A stretch of 64,000 bases of DNA from Amaranthus tricolor (GCF_026212465.1 NC_080059.1:18325324-18389323); one strand, 5' to 3'; positions 46,431 to 58,329 are shown, numbered from the stretch's first letter. Numbers and translations: made by a program. The notes: generated from the letters alone by a model not told the origin.

Positions 46431-47177
46431 TGTTATGAATGGTATGTGTGACTTGAGTGCACAAGTTAAAGTGTGTAATCATGTGTGTGACTCTTGGTTT
46501 GTGGAATGCAAATGGATGTAATTATGTGGAGAGTATTCATGATGAATTATGGGTGTTAATGAAGATTAATGAAGAAGAAGAAGGGACTTGATTTATTGTA
46601 GTTCGATCAGAATTCTGACAGAAGGATCAGAAAGGTCGCTCGACCGAGCGAGTCATTTTGGTAGGTCGAGCGGTCAGACAAAATGCTCCAGAATGTAGCT
46701 CATGTTCGCTCGACCGAGCCGCTCGACCGAGCAAGCTCCCTGTTTCGGTCGAGCGGATCTTCTGATATGCATAGGATGCTAGTTTTCGACCTTTCAAGTT
46801 CTTGGAGTTATTTCATATTATTCATTACTCAATATTAACTATGTATTCAAGTGAGTTATTGATATTCTAGTATCTAGTACTATATATAGGGCTCTCATAC
46901 TCACACATCAAATACATCAAACACAACCCCTAAGCCAAACACATAGCCTTTGTTTTTATCTCTTGCTCAAATGTAATTCTTCTTTTAGAAGTGTTGTTTA
47001 TACTCATTCTTGATATAATATAAACAGAAACTACACACCACGGAGGACGTAGCCATCATTGGGTGAACCTCGTTAAATCCTTGTGTCCTTTTTATTAGTT
47101 TACATTGTCAAACGTTGTTTCGTTCATTGTTGTTTGTATTGTTCCTAGCATCGTATCGGTTTTGGCAAAGGTTTTCA
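46431..47177 (+). repeat. 5' LTR of the copia element, 747 bp
   Basis: Starts TGTTATGAATGGTATGTGTG. U3 holds CpG dyads (TCGCTCGACCGAGCGA at 46636-46651, more to about 46755) and a TATA box TATATATAGG at 46881. Compared with the 3' LTR it has an extra CGCTCGACCGAGC unit near 46710 and lacks another near 46645. Confidence 0.95.
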
Positions 47178-47179
47178 AT

Positions 47180-47191
47180 TGGTATCAGAGC
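47180..47191 (+). promoter_or_regulatory. Primer-binding site of the copia element
   Basis: TGGTATCAGAGC is complementary to the 3' end of plant initiator tRNA-Met. It lies two bases after the 5' LTR, the standard copia arrangement. Confidence 0.95.
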
Positions 47192-49108
47192 CAAGTTGTT
47201 TTTACGGTGTCTTAAGAAGTTGTTGTTTGAGAATCATGACTACAATGAAGCTTGACATAGAGAAGTTTGATAGGAATGTAAATTTTGCCTTATGGCAAGT
47301 CAAAATGAGAGCCATTTTAATCTAAAATGGTGTGCATATGGCCATTGATGGTGTAGATAAGATGCCGGAAGGAATGACCCCATCAAGATGGGAAGAGATA
47401 GACTCAAAGGCATTGTCGGCGATTCAATTATGCCTTTCCAACGAAGTTCTAAGAGAGGTTGTTAATGAAACAACAACCAAGGGTATATGGGAGAAGTTGG
47501 AATCACTCTACATGGCTAAGAGTGTTACCAATAGGCTACTTTTGAAAAGTAGACTCTACGATTTACGCTTGGAGGAAGGTAAATCTTTGAAACCTAACTT
47601 AGATGAATTTTATTCCATTGTAATGGATTTACAAAACATTGATGTCAAGCTTGATGATGAAGACTTGGCAATTTACCTCTTATGTTCTCTACCCCCTTCT
47701 TATAAAAATTCTAGAGAAACACTACTCTATGGTAGAGATAATTTGAGTAGTGATGATGTGTAGAGTGCCTTGACACAAAGGGATCTTATCGATTCACAAT
47801 TATCACAAAAGTCACAAAGCAATGCTAGTGATGGTTTGTTTGTGAGAGGGAGGTTACAGGAGAAAGGTTCCACTAGTGGGAGTGGAAACAAGGGTAAAGG
47901 GAGGTCCAAGTCTATTAGGCCAAATAAAAATAAAACTTGTAATTATTGCAAGCTTAAGGGCCACATCAAGAAGGATTGTTGGAAGTTGAAAAAGAAAAAT
48001 GAGGAGGCTAGGGAAGGAACTAGTAATACAAATGCTAGTTATGTGAATGATAGTGATGATGGTGATGTGTTAGTTGCCACACATGAGTACAAAGATAATG
48101 ATGAGTGGATTCTTGACTCGGGGTGCACATTCCACATGACTCCCAACAAAACTTTCTTCCATACATTTGAAATTGTTGATGGGGGAAATGTTACCATGGG
48201 GAACAACACAATTTGTAAGGTTGTTGGGATTGGGAGCATTAGAGTGAAGATGTTTGATGGAATTGTGAGGACCTTTACCGATGTAAGGTATGTTCCGGGC
48301 TTAAAAAAAAATCTTTTATCTTTGGGTACTCTTGACAAGATCGGGTGTAGAATCACTTGTGAAGGTGGAGTTATGAAGGTTGCCAAAGGCTCACTAGTTG
48401 TGATGAAGGGTAAGTTGAATGGGAGCTTGTATGCTCTTCAAGGTTCAACCATCCTTGGCTCGGCGAATGTTTCCACAAGCACAATGTCCGATCACGACAC
48501 CAAACTTTGGCATTTGAGGCTTGGTCACATGGGAGAAAGAGGTATGTTTGAACTCTCTAAACAAGGTTTATTTGATGGGACGAAATTTGGGAACCTTGAT
48601 TTTTGTGAACATTGTGTTTATGGGAAATACAAGAGAGTTAGTTTCAAACCCGCCATTCACAACACTAAGGGAATTTTAGACTATGTCCATTCCGATTTGT
48701 GGGGGCCTTCACGAACGCCCTCCCTTAGTGGTTGTAATTACTTGTTGACCTTTATTGATGATTTTTCAAGAAAATTTTGGTGTTATTTTATAAAACATAA
48801 AAATGAAGTTTTTTAAGTCTTCTTAGAATGGAAGAAGATGATTGAAAAGAAGACCGGTAGGAGCATCAAGACCTTAAGAACCGATAATGGTCTTGAATTT
48901 GTTGATAATAAAATTCTGAAATATTGTTCTAATGAAGGAATTATTAGACATAAAACTTGTGCAGGTCGTCCTCAACAAAATGGTGTTGCGGAGAGGATGA
49001 ATAAAACATTGTTGGAGAGGGCTCGGTGTATGCTAAAACAAGCGAATTTGGGGAAGCAATTTTGGGCCGAAGCGGTGGATACGACATGTTATTTGATAAA
49101 CCGCTCAC

Positions 49109-49379
49109 TGTAATACCCCAGATTTAGATTGAAAAAGGATTGATAGACTACTCATAACAACAAGGTGCATCTTCTTTTCTAGAGAGCCCATTTGCTAAGA
49201 ACTCCACAGTTAAGCGTGCTTGGTGGAGAGCAATCTTAGGATGGGTGACCTCCCGGGAAGTTTTCCCGGGTGCGCACGAGTGAGGCCAAAGTGCGCTGGA
49301 AAGACTTTTGTTGGTTTGTGGGGCTAGTCTACAGTCTCTGAGAGTAGTCATCAGCGGTCCGAGGGGTCGGGGTGTTACA
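49109..49379 (+). mobile_element. Solo LTR of a Cassandra TRIM element (5S rRNA-bearing), 271 bp
   Basis: Begins TGTAATACCCCAGATTTAG and ends GGGGTGTTACA, with a 5-bp duplication CTCAC on both sides (49104-49108, 49380-49384). Its core is clearly derived from 5S rRNA, which is the hallmark of Cassandra LTRs. Both LTR ends are present but no internal domain, so it is a solo LTR formed after insertion. It interrupts the copia integrase immediately after YLINRSL, and the coding frame resumes on the other side at HTALKFKSPQEVWY. Confidence 0.93.
49164..49277 (+). ncRNA. 5S rRNA-like segment with pol III promoter boxes (within Cassandra LTR)
   Basis: Aligns by eye to plant 5S rRNA over its length. 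The internal A box AGTTAAGCGTGCTTGG (49208-49223) is intact, and the C-box region AGGATGGGTGACCTCC(C)GGGAAG (49238-49260) differs by one base from the usual CTCCTGGG. The 5' third is more diverged. It is not a genuine 5S gene; known Cassandra LTRs keep these promoters. Confidence 0.88.
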
Positions 49380-51517
49380 CTCACCTCATACAGCCTTGAA
49401 ATTCAAGTCGCCACAAGAAGTGTGGTACAACACTCCGGTAAATTATTCTAGTCTTAGAATCTTTGGTTGTCCAGCTTATATTCATGTAAATGATGGTAAG
49501 TTAGAACCTAGGGCTAGAAAGTGTATTTTTGTGGGATATGGAGTGGGTGTAAAGGGGTATAGGGTGTGGCGTAATGAATCAAAGAAAATAATTGTTTCTA
49601 GAGATGTTGTTTTTGATGAAAATAGTATGCTTGTATATAGTATAGCAAAGTCCACTGATAATAATGTAAATGATGATGCACAAGTGGAGGGTCAACCTCC
49701 CAATATTGAAGATGAGAAAAATGATGATGATGTTCAATAAAGGTCTCCTTTTTTGTCCAACACTAGGCAAAGAAGGAAGATCGTGGCTCCAAGGAGGTAC
49801 ATTGAAGAGTGTGATTATGTGGTATATGCTCTCAACATTGCTAGCGAAGTCGAAAGTTTACATGAACCAAGTACGTACAAGGAGGTTATGGCCTCAAATG
49901 ACTCAAGCAAGTGGTTGATGGCTATGAAGCAAGAGATGGAGTCTCTTGCAAAAATGGGACTTGGGATATCGTTGAAGCACCAAAGAAAAAGAAAATTGTT
50001 GGGTGCAAGTGGATATTCAAGAGGAAGGAGGGTCCTTCTAGTGACATTCCTCCCATCTACAAAGCAAGGGTAGTTGCAAAGGGATACTCTCAAATTGAGG
50101 GTGTTGATTTTTATGAAGTTTTCTCACCGGTGGTGAAACACTCTTCTATAAGGGCATTGCTTGCTTTGGTGGCGATGGAGGATTTGGAGTTACATCAGTT
50201 GGATGTAAAAACGGCTTTTTTTCACGGTGAGCTTGAAGAAGAAATTTTTATGAAGCAACCGGAAGGTTTTGAAGTAGCCGGTAAGGAAAATCATGTGTGT
50301 AGATTGAAGAGGTCATTGTATGGGTTGAAGCAATCTCCTAGGCAATGGTACAAAAGGTTTGATTGCTTTATGATTTCACATGATTTTATTAGAAGTTTTT
50401 ATGATAGTTGTGTCTATCTTAAGAAATTTGAAGATGGTTCTTTGTTATATTTGCTCTTATATGTTGATGACATGCTAGTAGCATGTAGTTCTTTGTTTAA
50501 GGTGGAGAGCTTGAAAGAGTTGCTTTCAAGTGAATTTGATATGAAAGATCTTGGTGAAGCCAAGAAGATTCTTGGGATGGAGATTTTGAGAGATCGGACT
50601 AAGGGTATCCTATACCTTAGTCAAAGGAAGTACATTGAGAAAGTTGTGCAACGTTTCTCCATGCGGTGTGTCTACTCCTCTTGCTTCTCATTTCAAATTA
50701 TCCAAGAAGTTGTGTCCACACACAAAGGCGAAAGAAGAGCAAATGGTAAGAATCCCATACACTAGTGCCGCTGGTAGTGTTATGTATGCAATGGTATGTT
50801 CTAGACCCGACATTGCTCATGCGGTGAGTTTGGTTAGTAGATACATGTAAAATCCAGGGAAGGGACATTGGGAGGCACTAAAATGGTTATTGAAGTATTT
50901 AAAAGATACTTCTAATGTTTGTCTTATGTATGGGAAGAATTCAAGCGAGCTTGCCGGGTTTTGTGACTTGGATTATGGTGGTGATCTAGATAATAGAAAG
51001 TCCACAAGTGGGTTCGTATTTACTTTGGGTGGTTCGGCAATAAGTTGGCAATCATCTTTGCAAGATGTGGTTGCCCTTTCAACAACCGAAGCAGAGTACA
51101 TAGCCGTGGCCGAGTCATTCAAGGAGGCAAAATGGCTTAAAGGTCTTGTTGGTGAAATGTGCAATAAGGTGTGTGAGGTAAGTGTGCATTGTGATAGTCA
51201 AAGTGCAATTCACTTGGCTAGGAATCAAAATACATTTCATAGAAGGTCCAAACACATTGATATTAAGTATAACTTCATCCGGGATGAAGTTGAGCACAAG
51301 AGGGTGTTATTGGAAAAGATTGACACTACGGAAAATCCGGCCGACATGATGACAAAGTCATTACCTACAACCAAGTTTGAATTATGTGTTGACTTGGTTG
51401 GTTTAGCTCCTTGCTTGAAATAATTCCTTTGGGGCATTTGAGGTGTGTATGTTTTTCTTTTATTTATGAACTGGATTGATGAATGTTTTTGACTTGGGTG
51501 AACTCAAGTCAAGGTGG

Positions 51518-51531
51518 AGATTGTTATGAAT
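51518..51531 (+). promoter_or_regulatory. Polypurine tract of the copia element
   Basis: AAGGTGGAGAT directly precedes the 3' LTR; the same sequence precedes the 3' LTR of the neighbouring copia at 54714. Confidence 0.85.
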
Positions 51532-52264
51532 GGTATGTGTGACTTGAGTGCACAAGTTAAAGTGTGTAATCATGTGTGTGACTCTTGGTTTGTGGAATGA
51601 AAATGGAAGTAATTATGTGGAGAGTATTCATGATGAATTATGGGTGTTAATGAAGATTAATGAAGAAGAAGAAGGGACTTGATTTATGGTAGTTCGATCA
51701 GAATTCTGACAGAAGGATCAGAAAGGTCGCTCGACCTATCCGCTCGACCGAGCGAGTCATTTTGGTAGGTCGAGCGGTCAGACAGAATGCTCCAGAATGT
51801 AGCTCATGTTCGCTCGACCGAGCAAGCTCCCTGTTTCGGTCGAGCGGATCTTCTGATATGCATGGGATGCTAGTTTTCGACCTTTCAAGTTCTTGGAGTT
51901 ATTTCATATTATTCATTACTCAATATTAACTATGTATTCAAGTGAGCTATTGATATTCTAGTATCTAGTACTATATATAGGGCTCTCATACTTACACATC
52001 AAATACATCAAACACAACCCCTAAGCCAAACAGCCTTTGTTTTTATCTCTTGCTCAATTGTAATTCTTCTTTTAGAAGTGTTGTTTATACTCATTCTTGA
52101 TATAATATAAACAGAAACTACACACCACGGAGGACATACCCATCATTGGGTGAACCTCGTTAAATCCTTGTATCCTTTTTATTAGTTTACATTGTCAAAC
52201 GTTGTTTTGTTCATTGTTGTTTGTATTGTTCTTAGCATCGTATCGGTTTTGGCAAAGGTTTTCA
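51532..52264 (+). repeat. 3' LTR of the copia element, 733 bp
   Basis: Pairs with 46431-47177. Differences visible by eye include 'ccaaacagcc' versus 'ccaaacacatagcc', the dyad array (CTATCCGCTCGAC present here, absent in the 5' LTR), and scattered substitutions such as 'gacagaatgc' versus 'gacaaaatgc'. Confidence 0.95.
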
Positions 52265-52459
52265 ATGGCGGTTCTCAATGAATCATAGATTTTACTTTTG
52301 CTGATAACAATTTTTAGTTAACCCACCTTTTAACTCAAAAAATTGTAGCAATATGCTACACGTTCCTTATTAATGTTGGGGAAATTGGCATTGTTTTCAA
52401 TATTGATTGCGTGAAATTATTTTTTGAATTTTTTTTGTTTAAAACATATATATCTGGTT

Positions 52460-55432
52460 TGTTGAAGTAATTAGTGACTTGTGTGCACCATTTATGACTA
52501 ATTACTAGTGTGAGCATAGAGATAGAATCCTATGAATGATATGTGATGGGTAACTAAGTGTAACTTAATGAGTGAGATGAATGTGGAGTTTAAGTGGGTG
52601 TTGAATGCATGAAGTTATGAAGCATTTAACAAGAGACTTAAACATGGGTGTAATAAAGAATGATGAATGATAGTTAGTGAGAAGACTAAAGGGTGAGGAT
52701 TCTTGTACGAGTCATCCAAGTATTGAAGCATTACCTTGATTGTGCATTGGATTCGATTTTTGACTCTTAGTGTTTCTTAAAGTTGTTTATTGTGCATTAA
52801 TCCTTAGTCATAATTATGTAATACTCATTAATGTAGAAACCTTTATAAATAGAGGCCTCATATGCCATTGTAACACATCCACAAAATTACCCCAAGCCTA
52901 AACAGAAAGCTATATCTGTTGTTTATTGTAATTCTCCATTTGAGAGTTCTTTGAACTCCTTTATGATAATATAAACGAGATACTACACACTAAAGGACGT
53001 AGCCTTAATTGGGTGAACCTCGTTAAATCTTTGTGTCTTTTTATTGCATTGTTTTCTCTTACAAACATTCATTTTATTGAAAGTGTAATTTGTTCATCAC
53101 AAGACTTCATACACTCGATCGTATTGGAGTTTGAAATACTTCGTTTGAACTCTAATATAGCGTCATTTTCAATTGGTATCAGAGGCAAGTCATTATTATT
53201 TTGATTTAGAGGTAATATTGGTGCAACATGGCTACAATGAAACTCGACATTGAGAAGTTTGATAGGAGCGTGAATTTTGGCTAATGGCAAGTCAAAATAA
53301 AAGCAATTTTGATACAAAATGGAGTGCATAAAGCACTTGATGGTGAGGAGAAAAAACTCAAAGGCACGAGTGAGGAAAAATGGAAAGAAATGGATGCGAA
53401 GGCTCTATCTGCCATACATTTTTGTCTCTCTAATGAAGTTTTGAGAGAAGTTGTAAAGGAGGAAATTTCAAAAGGCATTTGGGAAAAGTTGGAATCACTA
53501 TATAGAAAAGAGTGTTACCAATCGACTTTTGTTAAAGAGTCGTTTGTATGTTCTCAGATTGCAAGAAGGGAAGCCCATAAAATCGCACCTTGATGAATTT
53601 TACTCAATAAATATGGATTTGCAAAATATTGATGTAAAAGTGTATTATGAGCATTTGGCTATTCTACTATTGTTATGTTCACTACCGCCTTCATATAAGC
53701 ATTTCAAGAAAACCTTGTTATATGGAAGAGACACGTTGAGCAGCGAGGATGTTAGAAAGGCCTTGACTCAAAAGAACCTTATTGATTCTCAATTTGCTAA
53801 AACAGCATCCAAAGAATCCAATGATGCTTTGTTTGTTAAGGAGTCAAGTAGGAACAAAAGGGGGCATGACTTGCAACTTTTATAAGAAGAAAGGCCACCT
53901 CAAAAAAGATTGTTGGAAATTGAAAGCCAAACAATCCGATGAAAGCAAGTCTGTGAAGCTAGTTCCGCCGAAGCTAGCTATATTGAAAATGAGGATTATG
54001 ATGTTGGTGCTCTTGTTGTTACTAGTGAATACAAGGGTGGTGGTTCTTGGATTTTGGATTTGGGATGTTCAAGACAAGTGGCTTTAAACTCTAGTTTCTT
54101 CTTAACCTATCAAAAGTTTGATAGAAGGAAATTCACTATGGGCAATGAGGCTAGTTGTCCAATACTTGGTGTTGGTGATGTTAAATTTATCATGTTTGAT
54201 GGTGTTCTGAGAACATTGTCCGGACTCCTTCATGTTGCAGGTATGGATAGACACTTAATTTCCCTTAGTATTTTGGATAAAGAAGGTTTTAGATGCATTG
54301 GTAAAGGTAGAGTTATGAAGGTTGGTAGGGACCTAATTTGTTCTTGAAAGGATCCGTTAATGATGGCTTGTATAAGCTTCCTTAATTAGTTTGCTTGTGT
54401 GTCCACTACTTCAACCAAGCATGATGAAAATGATGATGATACTTCTTTGAGTAATGAAACATCGAGAATAATTCGAACATTACCCAAATGAGTCCATGGG
54501 ATATATGGACTTGATTGGTAATTAAAATTTCATACTCTTGTGAGCCCTATGAAGGCATTTTAGTGCATGTGCTTTGTTTGAGCACATGTGTTGTTTTTGT
54601 TTTGTTTTTTATTTTGAGTATGATGTTGTGTAAGTTGTTATATTATGATGGAGTGAATTAGAGAATGTCATTGACTTAGGTGAAATCAAGTCAAGGTGGA
54701 GATTGTTGAAGTAATTGGTGACTTGTGTGCACCATTCATGACTATGCACTAGTGTGAGCATAGAGATGGAATCCTATGAAGGATATATGATGGGTAATTA
54801 AGTGTAACTTAATGAGTGAGATGAATGTGGAGTTTAAATGGGTGTTGAATGCATGAAGTTATGAGGCATTTAACAAGAAACTTAAACATGGGTGTAATAA
54901 AGATGAATTATGGCGTGATGAATGATAGTTAATGAGAAGACTAAAGGGTGAAGATTCTTGTACGAGGCATCCAAGTAATGAAGCATTACCTTGATCGAGC
55001 ATTGGATTCGGTTTTTGACTCTTAATATTCCTTAAAGTTGTTTATTGTGCATTAATCCTTATCCATAATTATGTAATACTAATTAATGTAGAAATCTTTA
55101 TAAATAGAGGTCTCATATGTCATTGTAACACATCCACAAAATTACGCCAAGCCTAAACAGAAAGCTATATCTCTTCTCTATTGTAATTCTCCATTTGAGA
55201 GTTCTTTGAACTCCTTTGTGATAATATAAGCGAGATACTACACACTGAAGCACGTAGCCTTAATCGGGTGAATCTCGTTAAATCTTTGTATCATTTTATT
55301 GAATTGTTTTCTCTTACAAACATTCATTTCATTGAAAGTGTAATTTGTTCATCACAAGACTTCATACACTCGAACTTGGTGATATTGGAGTTTGAAACAC
55401 GTTATTTAATCTCTAATATAGCGTCGTTTTCA
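52460..55432 (+). mobile_element. Internally deleted Ty1-copia retrotransposon with both LTRs, about 3.0 kb
   Basis: LTRs at 52460-53171 (712 bp) and 54714-55432 (719 bp), with 5-bp duplication TGGTT at 52455-52459 and 55433-55437. PBS TGGTATCAGAG begins at 53174; the polypurine tract AAGGTGGAGA lies just before 54714. The internal region is only 1.54 kb: gag, zinc knuckle and protease remnants, with integrase, reverse transcriptase and RNase H deleted. R-U5 and gag are related to the element at 46431, but U3 lacks the CpG dyad array. It is non-autonomous and would depend on enzymes from relatives. Confidence 0.95.
53228..54352 (+). pseudogene. gag-protease remnant of the deleted copia element
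   Basis: The ATG at 53228 opens MATMKLDIEKFDRS and meets TAA at 53282. The gag body KALSAIHFCLSNEVLREVVK (about 53398) is followed by a frame break near 53510 (the ORF then continues in another frame at 53529-53885). A zinc knuckle remnant (GHLKKDCWKLK, about 53895-53925; the first Cys pair is partly changed, CNFYKKKGH) comes next. The protease region has WILDLGCSRQVAL in place of the usual DSGC, i.e. the catalytic Asp-Ser-Gly has become Asp-Leu-Gly. It ends at TGA near 54345. Nothing of pol remains downstream except a short KGSVNDGLYKLP-like piece. Confidence 0.85.
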
Positions 55433-55751
55433 TGGTTATTTAAGGCTTAAAAAGAATATTAACTCCCAAAATTTAAGCAAAATGTAGCGTATTGCAAATA
55501 AGTAGGAGAGATTAGGCAATTTTCGTTTGTCAACAAAAATATTTAAAATAAAAATAATGTAACATTGGAACTTTAAAAATTGTTTCTGAATAATAAACTC
55601 ATATATTATTCTTATGTATTGAAATAGACTTCCCGATATATTATGGGGAAATTAAGAATTAATTTAATTTAATTAGATTAATTATGATTCCATTTCACAT
55701 GTGGGAAAAAAGTAATTCACTTCCTGATTTGTGAATTTAATTGGTTTTGTT

Positions 55752-56129
55752 GGTGTTTGGCCAAGGGATGTTGGCTGTTGGCTATTGGCGGTTGGCTGTT
55801 GGCTTTTTTAGTTGGCTTGTTTGATTAGCTGGAAGTGTTGGCTGTTTTTGTTGAGTTTTAAGTTAACTGAAAAAGGTAACTGTTTGTAGAGATGTTTGGT
55901 AAATTTATGTATTAGTTGTTGGCTGTTTATTAGAGAAAAAGTGGACCAAGAAGCCAAAAGCCAACCAAAAAAGCTAGTTGGAACAGCTTTTCATTTTGGC
56001 TTAAAAGCCAGTTTTTCAGCTGCTTTAAAAGTTATTTAACAAACACTTTTTTTGACTATTTGACCAATCAACAAGTCAAAAACCAAAAGCTAATCAAGAA
56101 GTTAAGGCAAAAGCCATAAACCAAACACC
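55752..56129. mobile_element. MITE with GGTGTTTGG termini, about 378 bp
   Basis: Left GGTGTTTGGCCAAGGG and right reverse complement GGTGTTTGGTTTATGGC are inverted. The inner regions carry TTGGCTGTTGGCTTTT-type phrases on the left and the inverse AAAAGCCAACC/AAAGCCAGT on the right. Exact ends and duplication are uncertain (flanks are T/A-rich), so superfamily is left open (hAT or Harbinger). Confidence 0.6.
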
Positions 56130-56134
56130 CCTTT

Positions 56135-58324
56135 AAAAGTTCGTTTGTATATTTAATTGTGTGATTTGTTTTAAGCTAATAAATGACAGTGGAATTATAT
56201 TAATATGAAGTAGGTAGAGTGTATAAAAATATTTTTCGATTTTGATTTTACACGACCCAATATTAGAAAATAGATGGCAGTATCAAATAGTAAATTTATT
56301 ATCTTAAAATATCAAAATATAATGGAAAAAATCACATAGAATAATTTAACTTTTTACCAATTTTCCTATAATAATTTTAATTTTTTAATAACCATGAATA
56401 ATCCGAACAATAAAGGATGATTGCTAAGAATGCACCAAGGTAAAAAAAGTAATAGAATATTAAATTATAAAAAAAATATAAGAATTTAAAAAATTAAAAA
56501 AAGAATCGAGTAAGTTTATTTTTTTATTTTAACTTTTAATTTTAATATTTTTGATTTTTAATTATATTTTTCTTTTCTGTGTGGGCAACAATTTCTAGGG
56601 TAAATGACTCTAAATTTCGGATAATTCATAGTTAATCAAATGTTATAATTATTATTGAAAAATTAATAAAAGTTTAATTAATATCGGTAAGTTTTCCAAA
56701 TATAATTTTTAAAAACTACACTAAAATGTATTGAAATTGTCTCTATTTTAAACCGAGTACCAAACAAATCCTAAAATGATTTAAAACATAACAAATAAAA
56801 TAGAATGTCATGTTCATTTTTACCTATAAAGTAATTGATTTTATACGAAGTTGTTTACAAAAGACGTGCATTATTTTGAAAAGGTCAAGCAAAATATACG
56901 TGTTTAAAAATAAACTCAATAATTCGATATTTACTTACATTTTATAATTAAATTTAATTTCACTCGAAATTAAAATAAACCCAATTTTGAATCGACCAGA
57001 AGCATCTAACCTAAAATCAGCCCGGTAACTTGAATGAATACCTTTTTTTTTTCCCATATAGTTATTGTATTTTTGTTTTTAGACACTATATAATATGTAA
57101 TTTTAATTGTATACTCTTTTCTTACTTTTTATATTCAAACATACGTGTAGTATATAAATTGTTAAATAATTGTTTCGATAATAAATATTTTTAATATTGG
57201 AAATCTTATGTAAATAATCATAATTGAGGAGAGCGAAGTTGATATAGGCATGTGAAGTCCGCGTAGTTGCTTCAAATTTGGGCGTCAACATAAATAATTC
57301 ACACATTATATGATCAATAGTAGGTAAGGAATGCATCATGTACTACTTCAATGGTTAGAGATATTTTTTTTATACATTGTTTTATGAATGAAATGATCCT
57401 TGTACAACACTTCTATCAAATATGTTACATCCCCTCAAACCGGAAATGGGAGAGTTACCATGCCACCTTTTCCCAACAACACTTTTGATTTTCCAAGGGC
57501 ATCATCATCAAGTTGATGCTTGGGTTGGAGATAAGATTCCGAAAGCAAAAGCTCTAAAACCTTATCCCTAGTAAAGTGACGAGTTTTTTGTATTTTATCT
57601 AGTTATGAAACACTGAATTTTTAGCTGTGTAACTGTTTGATTGTCCTATTTAAAGGTAATATGTTTGAGATTTGTTACTTTTAATTCTTTAAGAAATCTC
57701 TCTAACCAAGAAATTGGACCTAGATACAGTTTCTTGCTTCCTTAACTTCCAAGAGCTAGATATTGTTCAAGAAAAATGTCATAACTACTGACTAATCTCT
57801 TACAATTAGCACATGACCACCATTCACTATTTGAAAAGGCTTGCAATGTGATCGTATCAATGCACTAAACTTAATTCCTTTTCCACATGTAGCATTAACA
57901 TAAGACTAGGTATATTGAAGAACCTTTTAATGTGAGCCTCTTGGCGCTTGCATGAACTGATTTATCGTTTAGAATGTATAAGATAAATCAGGCCTCGTGT
58001 AGGTCAAGAAAATATGCCTACCAACTATACTTCTATACAATGAGTATGATACAGTAATTAATATGATACCCACCTAATCAGAAAGTTTCGAGTTGACAAG
58101 AAGAAGAGTTTTCTAACGAAAATAGAATAATAATTTAGATAGTAAATAACCTCAACTAATTAATTCTTGTATCAACTTGGCAAGTCACTGTCTATGGCTT
58201 GTTCTTAGTCGTACAAAGACCTTTTTATGTTGGTCTGCAGTCTGGTCACCATCTTTGTCAAACTTATCTTTACTAACAATCATGAATAGATTAGAGTCTG
58301 CAATTTATGTTTAGTAGATAAAGA
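56135..58324. other. AT-rich intergenic, nothing firmly recognised
   Basis: 56135-57400 is very AT-rich with no gene. From 57420 to 58320 the composition is more coding-like, with short phrases that could be an old antisense retrotransposon, but I could not assign any domain in either strand, and no long frame exists. Confidence 0.4.
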
Positions 58325-58329
58325 TTTGA

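Larger units (their letters stand above)
47237..51423 (+). pseudogene. copia gag-pol polyprotein gene, broken
   Basis: Gag (47332-47763 clean part) contains WEKLESLYMAKSVTNRLLLK, typical of Tork-lineage gag. Next come a CX2CX4HX4C zinc knuckle (CNYCKLKGHIKKDC, about 47937), the protease site WILDSGCTFHM (48107), the integrase HHCC region (LWHLRLGHMG...CEHCVYGK), and the integrase core Asp residues (HSDLWGP, LRTDNGLEF) with GRPQQNGVAERMN. Reverse transcriptase has QLDVKTAFFHGELEEEIFMK and the catalytic LLLYVDDML (50450-50480). RNase H has SWQSSLQDVVALSTTEAEYI and VHCDSQSAIHLA. Lesions: frame offset between the ATG at 47237 and the gag body, TAA 47323, TAG 47761, TAA 48814, the Cassandra insertion 49109-49379, TAA 49738, one-base loss in an A run near 49952, a frame break near 50665, and TAA 50848. 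Confidence 0.92.
46431..52264 (+). mobile_element. Full-length Tork-type Ty1-copia retrotransposon, both LTRs
   Basis: LTRs at 46431-47177 and 51532-52264 (TG...CA) are highly similar. The 5-bp duplication ATGGC flanks the element (46426-46430, 52265-52269). A primer-binding site complementary to initiator tRNA-Met (TGGTATCAGAGC, 47180-47191) follows the 5' LTR, and a polypurine tract AAGGTGGAGA precedes the 3' LTR. Domain order is gag, protease, integrase, reverse transcriptase, RNase H, as in copia. A solo Cassandra LTR is nested in the integrase. Multiple stops make it non-autonomous, although LTR similarity suggests a fairly recent insertion. Confidence 0.97.

Noticed and set aside
49164..49277. 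A genuine 5S rRNA gene
   Set aside because: It is embedded between LTR ends with a CTCAC target duplication, its 5' third is diverged from 5S, and it is a single copy rather than part of a 5S tandem array.
57420..58320. Antisense retrotransposon or captured gene
   Set aside because: The composition is suggestive, but no motif could be aligned in any frame, so no call is made.
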